Positions 27,090 to 36,559 of a stretch of 64,000 nucleotides of DNA are shown here, one piece after another. Source of the DNA: an uncultured Lachnospiraceae bacterium (GTDB taxonomy: Bacteria > Bacillota > Clostridia > Lachnospirales > Lachnospiraceae). A program made the translations under genes and the position numbers. Position 1 is the first letter of the stretch. The number at the start of each line of letters is the position of its first letter. A model generated the notes under the pieces. The model had not been told where the DNA came from. It saw only the letters and a program-made list of their open reading frames with translations, and ran no database searches. The stretch covers positions 62,001 to 126,000 of the forward strand of contig CAMUMG010000006.1 of the NCBI GenBank assembly GCA_947089905.1. The letters are read 5' to 3'.

Positions 27090-28865
27090 TCAAGGGGTTG
27101 GTGTTGGAGCTGGTTTAATATGAGATGCCTCAACCTTTGTATAACCATACTTAACTACATTACCATCTGCATCACATTCATATGCAACAACATATTTACT
27201 TTCTTGAGCACCTGTGATTTTAGCAGAAGATATTGTGAGTTCAGTTGATAATGATAATGAAGTCTTTGTAGATTGCAATGGTACAAATTTTGGTTCTTTA
27301 TCTTCAATCTTATAATAAACCTTATTGCCACTTCCAATAGCATTAACCTTAGCATTTGTTTCACCAGTATTAGCACCTGCTTCTAGTGTTACTGTCAAAT
27401 CTTTTGTTGCTGCCTTTGGATATGCAATCAGATCTGCTGCTAAATCACTTGAAAGAACCATAGCTTTGTCCTTAGTTGCTTTTGTTCCCTGATATCTAAC
27501 AACTAAATAACTTCCATCTGCTGCTGTTTTAACTGGTACAACCTTTTTCTTGCCTGCAGCAACTGCTGTAAATTTAACACCTGTAAAATCAGTAGTTGCA
27601 TCTTTCTTTAATACTGCTGGAGTAATATTTGGAGCAGTTCCTGTTGCTGCTGTTTCAATCTTACTAGCTTCAAATACAGCTATCTGCATTGCCTTTTGAG
27701 ACTTATTCTCAATCTGAAGTCCTGTTACTGCATTTGTCTTTGTATTAATTACAGGACTAAGAACAAAGTCAGTACCACTTACTGGTGCAGAGGTCTGATC
27801 TGGAAGGTGAACATAGGAGATCTTTGATCCTAATTTCTTTTCTGTTGCTACTGTTCTTAACTCAATGGTTGCACCGTGGAGAACGCTTGCATCTGTCTGT
27901 GCTGCATTTGTAGCTCCATCGTGTTTATGATTAATCTTAGCATTTGCAGTTACTTTTGCATTTAACTCTTTAATGGTATATTTCTTTGCAGTATCATTCT
28001 TCTGCCAACCAGTTAAATCATTAGCATCTGCCTTTGTCCAGATATCTTTTCTTCCACTACCACTTGTAAGTTCGTCATCTCCGACGATTCTCCACTCGCA
28101 GCCCTTTGGAATATTTACAGTAAGATTAATTGGATCTACTGTAGCCTTAGGTCCATTTGCCTTTTTAGCAATCTTTAATTTAACTTCCTTACTTGCTAAA
28201 CGCTCTACAGTTGCAGTAGTAGTTTTAGTTTTATCTACTGCTGTCTGACGGATAACTAAAGTTGTACCATAAACAGAACATTGATCTAACATCTGTTGTG
28301 AGAAAAGCGCACCATTTACCCATTCATTTGAATAAGTAGTTCTAAATTCCCAATCAGCAGGAGTCTTAACAGTACCATTAGTATTTAATTCACCATTGCC
28401 TAAAGCACTATCTGCTGTAACAGTTATTGTAGCTTTGGAAGGATCTAATTTTGCAGTGATCTTTTTTGGTTGAGCTTTAACAGTTATCTTCTCAACTAAT
28501 GTTGTATCTGCTGGCTTTGTACCATCTGCAGAATCAGTTTTTGAAAATACTTCAAAGTCGATATCTTTGGTATAGTTCAAACCAGAAACATCCACTTTTG
28601 TAGCCTTTGTTGTCTCTACTGCACCACTACTATTTAAAACATATTCAATTCTTTCTGTAGTAGTCTTTCCATTAATTGTTGTAGCTACATAAAAATATGG
28701 GCTAGTATCACTACTTCCTGGTTTAACTTCTAAAGTTTGTGTCTCATAATTATAATCTACTGTTGGTTTAGCTGCCTTTGCAGTTAAAGTTCCAGCACCT
28801 GCCATTAACCCAAATGCCAATCCTGTGGTTAAGGCATATTTTGCTAACTTTCTTACATTCATCAT
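27090..28865 (-). CDS. Secreted beta-rich surface protein, family member 1
   Basis: 591 residues with a clear Sec signal peptide (MNVRKLAKYALTTGLAFGLM, cleavage after AKA near residue 32). The rest is Thr/Lys/Ala-rich predicted beta structure with no cysteine-rich, enzymatic or LPxTG motif, ending in PAPTPTP. Segments such as SKEVKLKIAKKANGPKATVD followed by NIPKGCEWRIV match the plan of the two proteins at 56595-57779 and 57792-60362, so these are paralogues. GGAGGTAGGATT precedes the ATG. A sigma-D-type promoter at 29013-29039 ties it to the motility regulon, and its codon use suggests high expression. Possible roles are a flagellum-associated, matrix or surface-layer component; I do not recognise a named family. 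Confidence 0.7.
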   Translation of the reverse strand: MMNVRKLAKYALTTGLAFGLMAGAGTLTAKAAKPTVDYNYETQTLEVKPGSSDTSPYFYVATTINGKTTTERIEYVLNSSGAVETTKATKVDVSGLNYTKDIDFEVFSKTDSADGTKPADTTLVEKITVKAQPKKITAKLDPSKATITVTADSALGNGELNTNGTVKTPADWEFRTTYSNEWVNGALFSQQMLDQCSVYGTTLVIRQTAVDKTKTTTATVERLASKEVKLKIAKKANGPKATVDPINLTVNIPKGCEWRIVGDDELTSGSGRKDIWTKADANDLTGWQKNDTAKKYTIKELNAKVTANAKINHKHDGATNAAQTDASVLHGATIELRTVATEKKLGSKISYVHLPDQTSAPVSGTDFVLSPVINTKTNAVTGLQIENKSQKAMQIAVFEASKIETAATGTAPNITPAVLKKDATTDFTGVKFTAVAAGKKKVVPVKTAADGSYLVVRYQGTKATKDKAMVLSSDLAADLIAYPKAATKDLTVTLEAGANTGETNAKVNAIGSGNKVYYKIEDKEPKFVPLQSTKTSLSLSTELTISSAKITGAQESKYVVAYECDADGNVVKYGYTKVEASHIKPAPTPTP

Positions 28866-29012
28866 AATCCTACCTCCATGTAATTTTGCCTGTCCTTAAC
28901 AGTGCTTTTTTTCCTACCTACCTCTTACATCCTTCCACAAAGGTCGCACTTTACCTTTTATGAAAGAATTACTACCTAAAAACTTCCATCACCTACCTTA
29001 CCTTCAATCTAG

Positions 29013-29039
29013 TTATCGTCAAGGTGAACTATAAACTTA
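29013..29039 (-). promoter_or_regulatory. Sigma-D (FliA)-type promoter of secreted protein 1
   Basis: TAAG (29039-29036), 15-bp spacer, GACGATAA (29020-29013), close to the flagellar sigma consensus TAAA-N15-GCCGATAA. The leader would be about 140 nt and purine-rich, with repeated GGTAGG boxes and a small AAAGGT/ACCTTT hairpin; I recognise no riboswitch in it. Confidence 0.6.
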
Positions 29040-29117
29040 ATAGCTTTTAAAAAAATTTTTCGTATTTATTATTTTTTGACTGCTTTTCTATTGCATTTCT
29101 TGCTATTATCGCAATAC

Positions 29118-30338
29118 TTATGCGTTAAACATCACCTTTTCACTATTAAATGACTTCGTTAAAAGTGCCATTAAGATTATGGCTAAAAGGAGCGTACTTC
29201 CAACTGCCAAACCAAATTGTAAAAAAGTCAACTCGTTGGTCATTAAGTTCTGAATTGCTAAAGAATTTCCATAGACTGGTATCGCAAATTGATACCATCT
29301 TTTTTCCATTCCCCCCTGAAACATCGTAATCATGCCTGCCAACAAGACTACAATATAGATCGGCGATACATACGTATTGGCTTCTTTTGAAGTTTTTGCG
29401 ATAATTGCTACTAAACCGACTAATGCCACATATAAAATTACCATACACATCATAATGATGATAAGCATGATAATTTGCTTAAAAGTAAAATGGAGTGAAA
29501 CATTCATCTCTACACCATTGCTCATACTTTTTGCCATCATTGGCATAGATAAAATCATAGCCGCTGCATAGACAGCAGCAGAAATTCCTGATAAGATACT
29601 CAACGATACCAGTTTTCCTATTACAATTTCCTGACGTTTAATTGGAGCTAAGAGCATACTTGCCATTGTTCCACGCTCTTTCTCTCCTGTAAAAGAATCT
29701 ACTCCTAAACTCATTGCTCCAACAAATAAAAGAAAAGTAATCAAATATGGAAGCATCATTGCTAAAAATTGTCCATTTGCTTTATCCTCATCCGCAATCA
29801 CAGTCTGTTTTGTTTCAAATACATTGAGCAGTTCTAAATTTCCAAGGCGTTCTCCTAATAAACTCGTTTCAAGAGGAGTCAAGATCATAGCTTCGAAATT
29901 ATTTTTTGCTGCCTGAGAATAATTTCCTGTTGTATTGTAATATAGTTCTACTACTGGAATTTTATCTCCTGCTTTTTTATATGCAGCAATATTTTCTAAA
30001 AATCCTTTCTCAAAAACGACAAAAAGATCCACGGTTTCATCAAGGACTTTCTGTTTAACTTCTTCGACAGTATCCTTTGTATCAAGATAAGAAATCTGTG
30101 CAGTATCCTCGTATCCACAGGCTTTGATAAAATCTTTTAATCCTGCAGGGGTATTTTGAATTACTACGTTTGAAATATGTTCATCAATATTTTTTGTCAT
30201 AGAAGTTGTCAGTTGTCCAATTAAAGCATAAATTCCAATTACCATAATGGCGGGCAGAATAAATAAGCTAAAGATTAATTTTTTATCCTGAAATACCCGT
30301 TTTAATTCTTTTGATATAATTGTTTTTGCACCTTTCAT
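29118..30338 (-). CDS. ABC-2 type transporter permease (NatB-like)
   Basis: 406-residue membrane protein with one N-terminal membrane segment (LIFSLFILPAIMVIGIYALI), a large outer domain of about 145 residues, and five C-terminal segments starting near ATMLPYLITFLLFVG, including the ABC-2 signature region (FTGEKERGTMASMLLAPI). It resembles the sodium/drug exporter permease NatB. The start at 30338 is chosen for GGGG 6 bases upstream. It lies 42 bp after the ATPase gene and forms an exporter with it. Confidence 0.88.
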   Translation of the reverse strand: MKGAKTIISKELKRVFQDKKLIFSLFILPAIMVIGIYALIGQLTTSMTKNIDEHISNVVIQNTPAGLKDFIKACGYEDTAQISYLDTKDTVEEVKQKVLDETVDLFVVFEKGFLENIAAYKKAGDKIPVVELYYNTTGNYSQAAKNNFEAMILTPLETSLLGERLGNLELLNVFETKQTVIADEDKANGQFLAMMLPYLITFLLFVGAMSLGVDSFTGEKERGTMASMLLAPIKRQEIVIGKLVSLSILSGISAAVYAAAMILSMPMMAKSMSNGVEMNVSLHFTFKQIIMLIIIMMCMVILYVALVGLVAIIAKTSKEANTYVSPIYIVVLLAGMITMFQGGMEKRWYQFAIPVYGNSLAIQNLMTNELTFLQFGLAVGSTLLLAIILMALLTKSFNSEKVMFNA

Positions 30339-30380
30339 AAAAATCCCCATTCTATATTGTGCCAAATACACTGGCTTTGT

Positions 30381-31160
30381 TTATTTTTCATCGTCTAAAT
30401 TGTTTTCTTTGTATAATTCAAAAAACGCATCCTCTAGATCACTTGTCTCTGTCTGTTGTAAAAGTTGTGTAAGTGTTCCCTCTGCCGCTTTTTTACCATT
30501 TATAATAATACCGATCCGATCACAGAGTTTTTCGGCTTCTGACATGATATGAGTGGATATAATGACCAGCTTTCCACGCTGTTTTAACAACTTGAGATAA
30601 TCTGTGACATTTCTGGCAGTAACAATATCGAGTCCACTGGTCGGCTCATCAAAAATGATAACTTTTGGATCGTGTACCAAACTGACAGCAATAGCAGCCT
30701 TTTGTTTCATTCCTGTTGATAGCTCTTCTATTTTTTTATCCTGAAAAGCTTCTATTCCAAAGTAGGAAAACAGCTCTCTTCTTCTTTCCTCAATTTGTTT
30801 TACTTCTAAACCGTGAAGTTTTCCAAAAAATTCAAACATATATCGTGAAGAAAATTGTGGATCTAGTTTAATTTCATTTGTTAAAAATCCAATACAATCT
30901 CGTACCTGCTTAGATTGCTTGACAGTATCAAAACCACAGACTTTAATAAACCCTTCTGTAGGCTTTAGTAGAGTTGCTACACATCGCAATGTCGTCGTTT
31001 TTCCAGCCCCATTTGGCCCTAAAAGACCATAGATCTCACCTTCTTTTGCAGTAAGACTGATTCCATCCGCTGCCCGCTTTATATTTTTTTTCGTTTTCAT
31101 CTGCTGCATTTGTCTTTTACTTAGACGATACACCTTTGTCAATCCATTAATCTCTATCAT
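30381..31160 (-). CDS. ABC transporter ATP-binding protein (NatA-like)
   Basis: 259-residue ATPase subunit with Walker A GPNGAGKTT at about residues 49-57, signature LSTGMKQK, Walker B VIIFDEPTSGLD and the H-loop STH. It powers the ABC-2 permease encoded next. Its start codon overlaps the last 14 bp of the PrsA-like gene, so the two are translationally coupled. This links an exporter to an extracytoplasmic foldase. The substrate is unknown; the subfamily exports ions, drugs or peptides. Confidence 0.92.
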   Translation of the reverse strand: MIEINGLTKVYRLSKRQMQQMKTKKNIKRAADGISLTAKEGEIYGLLGPNGAGKTTTLRCVATLLKPTEGFIKVCGFDTVKQSKQVRDCIGFLTNEIKLDPQFSSRYMFEFFGKLHGLEVKQIEERRRELFSYFGIEAFQDKKIEELSTGMKQKAAIAVSLVHDPKVIIFDEPTSGLDIVTARNVTDYLKLLKQRGKLVIISTHIMSEAEKLCDRIGIIINGKKAAEGTLTQLLQQTETSDLEDAFFELYKENNLDDEK

Positions 31161-32211
31161 TTTCAGCCTCTACCTCTTTTAATCCAATATCCTTTCCTTT
31201 TAACGTAACCCTTTCCCAAAGTTGCTTGTCTATTTTGACTTCTGTTTCATCCTGCCATTCCTTATAACTTTCGTCAAATACTTTCTCTTGTCGCTCTTTT
31301 ATTATTTCTTCTTTTTTTGCATTGGTTGCCTGCTCCTCTAATTCGGATACACAGTAAAAAAGAAAATATCCTTTATCATTTTCTATCATCTGTGAAAGTT
31401 CTCCCTGTTTTAGGGAAAAAGTAGCTTCCTCTAGTTCTTTTGACATTTCTGAGCGACCTACAATAATTTCAATATCATTATCGTCAGAAACCTCTCTTGC
31501 TAAAGAATAAAAATCCTCTGTTTCTAACGCTCGTTCATAGGTATCTGTTGCACGTTTTTTTACTTCTTCTAACTGTTCCTCCGTATACTCTAAACGATTG
31601 CCCTCTTCGTCATAGCCATATTTTGCAACCAAAATATACCAAAACTGCATCTGTCTTGCCTCTTCGTCAGATACTTCTGTATCTACATTTAAGGTTAAAC
31701 TCTCATAGATCTTATTGGCAAGAAGATTGTCTTTATAAATGCCTTTTACGGTCTCTTTATTAAATCCATAATATTCCATGTCTTCATTGGTAAATTCTGC
31801 TAGAAAAGAGGCAGAATATTCATCTATATCTAACAATTCATCTTCTGTTAAAGTAATACCTAAAAATGCCGCTTGTGCACAGACTAATTTAACATAGATA
31901 AGATCATTTAAAATTTGCTCTTTTAACATTGTTTCATAAGTTGTTCCTTCTGCATCTAATTGGTAATCCCAAATATCTGTTCCATATAAAGCTTCGATTT
32001 CTTGTTTTTTGGAACGTAAATATAACATTAATTCTGCATAGGTCAATTTTTGAGTTCCAACTGTCATAATAACCATATCTTGTGGTTTTATCTGTTCTTC
32101 TAATAGGGTAGGAGGAGTATCTTTATCTCCATTTTTTTTAGAACATCCCCCAAAGAATAAAACCACAACTAATATCAAACAAAGCGAGGTTTTCTTCCAT
32201 TGTCTTTTCAT
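31147..32211 (-). CDS. PrsA/SurA-like peptidyl-prolyl isomerase lipoprotein
   Basis: 354 residues. Lipoprotein signal with lipobox FFGGC (about Cys23), a SurA-like N-terminal helical chaperone region (MVIMTVGTQKLTYAELMLYL onward), a parvulin-like stretch (about 210-300, DFYSLAREVSDDNDIE, ELEEATFSLKQGELSQMIEN) and a charged C-terminal helix. It is anchored outside the membrane and helps exported proteins fold. The start at 32211 has GGAAAAG close upstream. The frame continues 27 codons upstream through the structured element at 32224-32277, so that part is leader, not protein. It follows mfd by 137 bp, as prsA-like genes do in many Clostridia. Confidence 0.86.
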   Translation of the reverse strand: MKRQWKKTSLCLILVVVLFFGGCSKKNGDKDTPPTLLEEQIKPQDMVIMTVGTQKLTYAELMLYLRSKKQEIEALYGTDIWDYQLDAEGTTYETMLKEQILNDLIYVKLVCAQAAFLGITLTEDELLDIDEYSASFLAEFTNEDMEYYGFNKETVKGIYKDNLLANKIYESLTLNVDTEVSDEEARQMQFWYILVAKYGYDEEGNRLEYTEEQLEEVKKRATDTYERALETEDFYSLAREVSDDNDIEIIVGRSEMSKELEEATFSLKQGELSQMIENDKGYFLFYCVSELEEQATNAKKEEIIKERQEKVFDESYKEWQDETEVKIDKQLWERVTLKGKDIGLKEVEAENDRD

Positions 32212-32223
32212 CTTTTCCACATT

Positions 32224-32277
32224 TCTGCGTGACTTTTTGAATATCAAGTTTGTGGATGCCACGCAGACACAAACTTG
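32224..32277 (-). ncRNA. H-type pseudoknot-like leader element before the PrsA-like gene
   Basis: Read on the minus strand: CAAGTTTGTG (32277-32268), TCTGCGTG (32267-32260), five bases, CACAAACTTG (32254-32245), thirteen bases, CACGCAGA (32231-32224). The first and third blocks are exact 10-bp complements, and the second and fourth exact 8-bp complements. The two helices interlock in the order a-b-a'-b', which is an H-type pseudoknot or two mutually exclusive hairpins. It ends 12 bases before the ATG, against the ribosome binding site, and has no T-run, so control of translation is the natural reading. I recognise no known riboswitch class. Confidence 0.55.
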
Positions 32278-32347
32278 CAGGGGCTTTCGCAATAAACGTT
32301 AAACATACAAGATATAGTATAATTCCTTAGTGCGACATCCCCATAAT

Positions 32348-35300
32348 CTACTGTCTTAGATTTCTAAAATCCTCAAGAAGTTTTCCCATCTGTGTAAATA
32401 AAACTTCTGTTTCTGGTCTTGCTAATTTTATTCCATTTTTTACACCTGGGTTAAGCTGATAGGTAAAAAACGGAACACTTCCCGGTGTCATTTTTAAATG
32501 GCTGTATTTGGTTAAAAGTTCTGGGATTCTTTCTACTGCCAGTTTTGCTTTGGGATACATTGTAATTTTTGCTTCGAGTTTTTTTTGTACAATAGAGATA
32601 ATATAAGCCTCTTTTGCAATCGATTTTAAAAGAGCAATATGCAGTAAATTATCTACTGGAACAGGAAGATCACCAAATCTGTCTATCAATTCTTCCTGCA
32701 TATCCATCAGTTCTTCTTGTGTTTCTATCCCTGCAACACGTTTATACATATCTAGTTTCTGCATTTCATTTTTAATATAAGAAGATGGAATATAGGCATC
32801 TACATCCAAATCGATAATCGTATCAAAGCTCTCTTCTTGTGTTTCTTCTCCTTTCATCTGTTTCACTGCCTCGTTTAACATTTTACAGTATAGATCATAT
32901 CCTACAGACTCCATATGACCACTTTGTTGTGCACCAAGCAAATTTCCTGCACCTCTGATTTCTAAATCCCGCATAGATATTTTAAATCCAGAACCTAGTT
33001 CTGTAAACTCTCTAATAGCAGAAAGACGTTTTTCTGCTACTTCTTTTAATAATTTATCTCTTTTATACATTAAAAAAGCATAGGAGGTTCGATTGGAGCG
33101 TCCAACCCGCCCACGCAGTTGATAAAGTTGTGCTAGTCCTAATCTGTCGGCATCATCAATAATAATCGTATTCACATTTGAAATGTCCAAACCTGTTTCA
33201 ATAATCGTAGTAGAAACTAATACATCAATTTCTCCATTGATAAATTCAAACATGATTTTTTCTAGCTGACGTTCGCTCATTTGTCCGTGTGCAAAAGCGA
33301 CATTTGCCTCTGGAACTAATTTAGAAACTATACTCGCCACCTCTTCAATTCCATTCACTCGGTTATAAACATAATAAACTTGACCATTTCTTGCTAGTTC
33401 TCGGTGAATTGCCTCCCTGATAATTTCATCATTATGTTCTAAAACAAAAGTCTGTACTGGAAGTCTGTCAACCGGAGGTTCTTCTAAAATACTCATATCC
33501 CGAATTCCAATTAAACTCATATGCAGCGTTCTTGGAATTGGTGTCGCAGTTAAAGTCAAAACATCGACATTTTCTTTTAAATGTTTGATCTTTTCTTTAT
33601 GTGCTACACCAAAGCGCTGTTCTTCATCAATAATTAAAAGACCAAGGTTTTTAAAAGTTACGTCTTTTGACAAAACCCGATGGGTTCCTATTAAAATATC
33701 GAGCTGCCCTTTCTTTAACCTTTCTATAGCATGTTTTTGCTGTGTAGGTGTCCGAAATCTGGAAAGCATATCAATACTTACAGGAAAATCCATCATCCGT
33801 TGAGTAAAAGTATTATAATGTTGTTGCGCCAAAATGGTGGTTGGCACTAAAAAGACTACCTGCCTCCCGTCGGATACTGCTTTAAATGCGGCACGGATCG
33901 CAATTTCTGTCTTTCCATAACCAACATCCCCACAGATTAGTCTATCCATGATTCGTTTACTTTCCATATCTCTTTTTGTATCTTCGATTGCATGAATCTG
34001 ATCTTCTGTTTCCTCATAGGGAAACATTTCTTCAAATTCTCTCTGCCAAACAGTATCTTTACTAAACTGAAATCCCTCTTTTGCCTGTCTTATAGCATAG
34101 AGTGCCACCAATTCTTTAGCGATATCTCTTACTGCTCCACGTACCTTTGCTTTTGTATTTTTCCACTCTACCGAGTTTAATTTATTTAATTTTGGTTTTC
34201 TTCCATCTGAACCGGAATATTTTTGAATAACATCTAATCCTGTAGCAAGAGTATACAAAAATCCGCCTCCGGCATATTCAATTTTAATATAATCTTTTAC
34301 TACTTTATCTACCTCTATTTTTTCAATTCCACGATAAATTCCCAACCCATGATTTTCATGTACTACAAAATCTCCTAGTGTTAAATCATGGAAACTCTGA
34401 ATTTGTTTTCCTTCATATGCCGACTTTTTTCTACGTTTCTTTTTTTCTTTTCCAAAAATATCACTTTCCGATATTATTACAAATTTTAGAAGTGGATACT
34501 CAAAACCTCGATGTACACTTCCTGACATTGTAACAATTTCTCTTGGCTTTAATTGTCTGTCCTTATCTTCAGAATAGATTGCATTGAGATCATATTCTCT
34601 CAGATCTTCTGCCAGTCTTTGTGCTCTTGTCCTAGAAGCAGAAAGTAAAATCACCCTATATCCATTTTTCTTCCACTCTGTCAGATCCTTTATAAGCAGT
34701 TCAAAATTATTATTATAAGAATTAATCGATTTTACAGTAAAATTATAACTTGCCTCAGAAGGCATTTGACCAACTTTATGATCCATTGTACTGATATATA
34801 AAATACGCTTTTTAGAGAGATTGGCAAGTAATTCTTTATAGTCAAAAATCACATCCATTTGACTTGGCAAAATATATCCCTTTTCGATTCTCCCTATCAT
34901 ACTTTCTGAAAATTCTGTAAAAACCGCTTCACCTTTTTCTGCAACTCGACTTGGTTCGTCAAGAAAGATTAAAGAATTTTCAGAGGAAAAATAGTCAAAG
35001 AAAGAAACGGTTTTTTGAAAGAAAAACTTGATATAACTATCGATTCCAACGACTCCTTGCAAATAAGTCAAATTTTCCTTAAATTCATCTATAATTTCCT
35101 CTATACGGTGTGCTTCTTCATTTTTAGCCTGTTTCCTTAATGAAGCAATATACTTTTTCTTTTCATTTTCTACCTGCCGAAGTCCTGCGACTATTGTATC
35201 TGGCTCTAAGACAAATTCCGTAGCTGGAACAAGTTCAACCTTTTGCAGTCGTTCAATAGAACGTTGATTTGCTGCGTCAAAACTTCGGATCGAATCAATC

Positions 35301-35890
35301 TCATCATCCCATAATTCAATTCGAATTGGGGCGTCTTCTGTCAGTGGAAAAACATCTAAAATTCCACCACGAACAGCAAATTCTCCAGGGGTTTCTACTT
35401 GTCCTTGTCGTTCATATCCTAAATGGGCAAGATCTTGTGCCAGTTTTGCTAAGTCAATCGTATCTCCTTCTTTTAGATGAATTACCTTACTTGATAAAAA
35501 TTCTAGTGGTAAAAGTCTATCCATTCCACCATCTAGTGTTGTTACTACTGTAATAGGCTCTCCATCTATCAGCCGTTTTAAAATTCTAAGTCTTTGTGCC
35601 ACAATCGCATTTCCATGAATATCTGCACTATAAAATATAATATCTTTTGCTGGATAGAAATAAACGTTTTTATCATAAAGTTTGAGATCTTCATAGATTT
35701 CCTTTGCTTTTAATTCACTATACGTAACAATCAGCCGATTCGGACACCCTTCTCCAATCCCGGCCATGAAATGGCATTTTTGAGAATCGATACATCCTGT
35801 TATGTGTATCGGAGTTCTTCCTTTTTCTAAACATTTTTGTATTTCCGTAAATTCCTTGTACTCCAAAAATGGTTTAGTAAATATTGTCAT
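32348..35890 (-). CDS. mfd: Transcription-repair coupling factor Mfd
   Basis: 1180-residue SF2 translocase that removes stalled RNA polymerase and recruits UvrA to damaged template strands. UvrB-homology module at residues 1-350, RNA polymerase interaction domain (about 500-560, LGDFVVHENHGLGIYRG), motor with GDVGYGKTEI, DEEQRFG, TATPIPRT and the RGRVGRS motif, and the C-terminal TRCF domain. The start at 35890 is taken from AAGG 10 bases upstream; the frame extends ten codons further. It lies 58 bp after pth, the usual pth-mfd order in Firmicutes. Confidence 0.98.
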   Translation of the reverse strand: MTIFTKPFLEYKEFTEIQKCLEKGRTPIHITGCIDSQKCHFMAGIGEGCPNRLIVTYSELKAKEIYEDLKLYDKNVYFYPAKDIIFYSADIHGNAIVAQRLRILKRLIDGEPITVVTTLDGGMDRLLPLEFLSSKVIHLKEGDTIDLAKLAQDLAHLGYERQGQVETPGEFAVRGGILDVFPLTEDAPIRIELWDDEIDSIRSFDAANQRSIERLQKVELVPATEFVLEPDTIVAGLRQVENEKKKYIASLRKQAKNEEAHRIEEIIDEFKENLTYLQGVVGIDSYIKFFFQKTVSFFDYFSSENSLIFLDEPSRVAEKGEAVFTEFSESMIGRIEKGYILPSQMDVIFDYKELLANLSKKRILYISTMDHKVGQMPSEASYNFTVKSINSYNNNFELLIKDLTEWKKNGYRVILLSASRTRAQRLAEDLREYDLNAIYSEDKDRQLKPREIVTMSGSVHRGFEYPLLKFVIISESDIFGKEKKKRRKKSAYEGKQIQSFHDLTLGDFVVHENHGLGIYRGIEKIEVDKVVKDYIKIEYAGGGFLYTLATGLDVIQKYSGSDGRKPKLNKLNSVEWKNTKAKVRGAVRDIAKELVALYAIRQAKEGFQFSKDTVWQREFEEMFPYEETEDQIHAIEDTKRDMESKRIMDRLICGDVGYGKTEIAIRAAFKAVSDGRQVVFLVPTTILAQQHYNTFTQRMMDFPVSIDMLSRFRTPTQQKHAIERLKKGQLDILIGTHRVLSKDVTFKNLGLLIIDEEQRFGVAHKEKIKHLKENVDVLTLTATPIPRTLHMSLIGIRDMSILEEPPVDRLPVQTFVLEHNDEIIREAIHRELARNGQVYYVYNRVNGIEEVASIVSKLVPEANVAFAHGQMSERQLEKIMFEFINGEIDVLVSTTIIETGLDISNVNTIIIDDADRLGLAQLYQLRGRVGRSNRTSYAFLMYKRDKLLKEVAEKRLSAIREFTELGSGFKISMRDLEIRGAGNLLGAQQSGHMESVGYDLYCKMLNEAVKQMKGEETQEESFDTIIDLDVDAYIPSSYIKNEMQKLDMYKRVAGIETQEELMDMQEELIDRFGDLPVPVDNLLHIALLKSIAKEAYIISIVQKKLEAKITMYPKAKLAVERIPELLTKYSHLKMTPGSVPFFTYQLNPGVKNGIKLARPETEVLFTQMGKLLEDFRNLRQ

Positions 35891-35947
35891 TTTTTTGTTA
35901 CCTTCCCTTTCCCACGCCATTTCATTGATTGTCTAACCTTAAAATTT

Positions 35948-36523
35948 CTATTTATTTTGTAATTTCCGATTAAATTCATTCATTGCTGCATCAATTCCTT
36001 CCCTTATTAAAACAGTACAGGCTTTTGATGCACGTTCTAGAGTTTCTCTTATAGTTGGTTCTTCTTCCTTTAAAAATCTTCCCAGAACATAATCTTTTAA
36101 GTCCCATCCTTTTGGTTTTTCCCCTACACCAATTTTAATCCTTAGAAACTCTTGTGTACCCAAGTTTGCAATAATATTTTTAATTCCATTGTGACCGCCT
36201 GCACTTCCCATAGGGCGAATGCGAAGCTGTCCAACTTCCAAACTAATATCATCATAAATAATAATGAGATCCTTTGGAGTTACTTTATAATAATCTATTA
36301 ATTCTCTTACACATTCTCCACTTAAATTCATAAATGTCTGTGGTTGTACTAATAAAACTTTTTCTCCCTCTATGATTCCTTTACCACAGAGTGCTTTATG
36401 CTTTTTAAAATCTAAAGGAATGTCATAATCATCACAAATTCGGGTAACGGTATCAAAGCCAATATTATGTCTTGTTGCTGTATAGGTACTTCCCGGATTT
36501 CCGAGACCTACTATAATTTTCAT
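35948..36523 (-). CDS. pth: Peptidyl-tRNA hydrolase
   Basis: 191-residue Pth that frees tRNA from stalled peptidyl-tRNA. Motifs: VGLGNPG at residues 5-11, the catalytic histidine H19 in TRHNIGF, FMNLSG, IIYDDISLEVG with the catalytic-site aspartate, and GSAGGHNG. The start at 36523 has GGAGGAATTAAC ahead; ten more codons upstream are open but unlikely to be used. It lies between the GH13 gene and mfd and is probably co-transcribed. Confidence 0.97.
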   Translation of the reverse strand: MKIIVGLGNPGSTYTATRHNIGFDTVTRICDDYDIPLDFKKHKALCGKGIIEGEKVLLVQPQTFMNLSGECVRELIDYYKVTPKDLIIIYDDISLEVGQLRIRPMGSAGGHNGIKNIIANLGTQEFLRIKIGVGEKPKGWDLKDYVLGRFLKEEEPTIRETLERASKACTVLIREGIDAAMNEFNRKLQNK

Positions 36524-36559
36524 GTTAATTCCTCCATATTGCCTATAAACCATGTTCTT

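Noticed and set aside
27090-28865. Sortase-anchored cell-wall protein
   Set aside because: No LPxTG-like motif, membrane helix or basic tail at the C-terminus; it ends PAPTPTP, and the two related proteins also lack anchors.
28866-29012. A c-di-GMP or other riboswitch in the 140-nt leader of secreted protein 1
   Set aside because: The leader is purine-rich with repeated GGTAGG boxes, but none of the conserved GEMM core or other known motifs could be found.
32224-32277. The prsA leader element as an intrinsic terminator of mfd
   Set aside because: No T-run follows either helix on the minus strand, and the second helix interlocks with the first rather than extending it.
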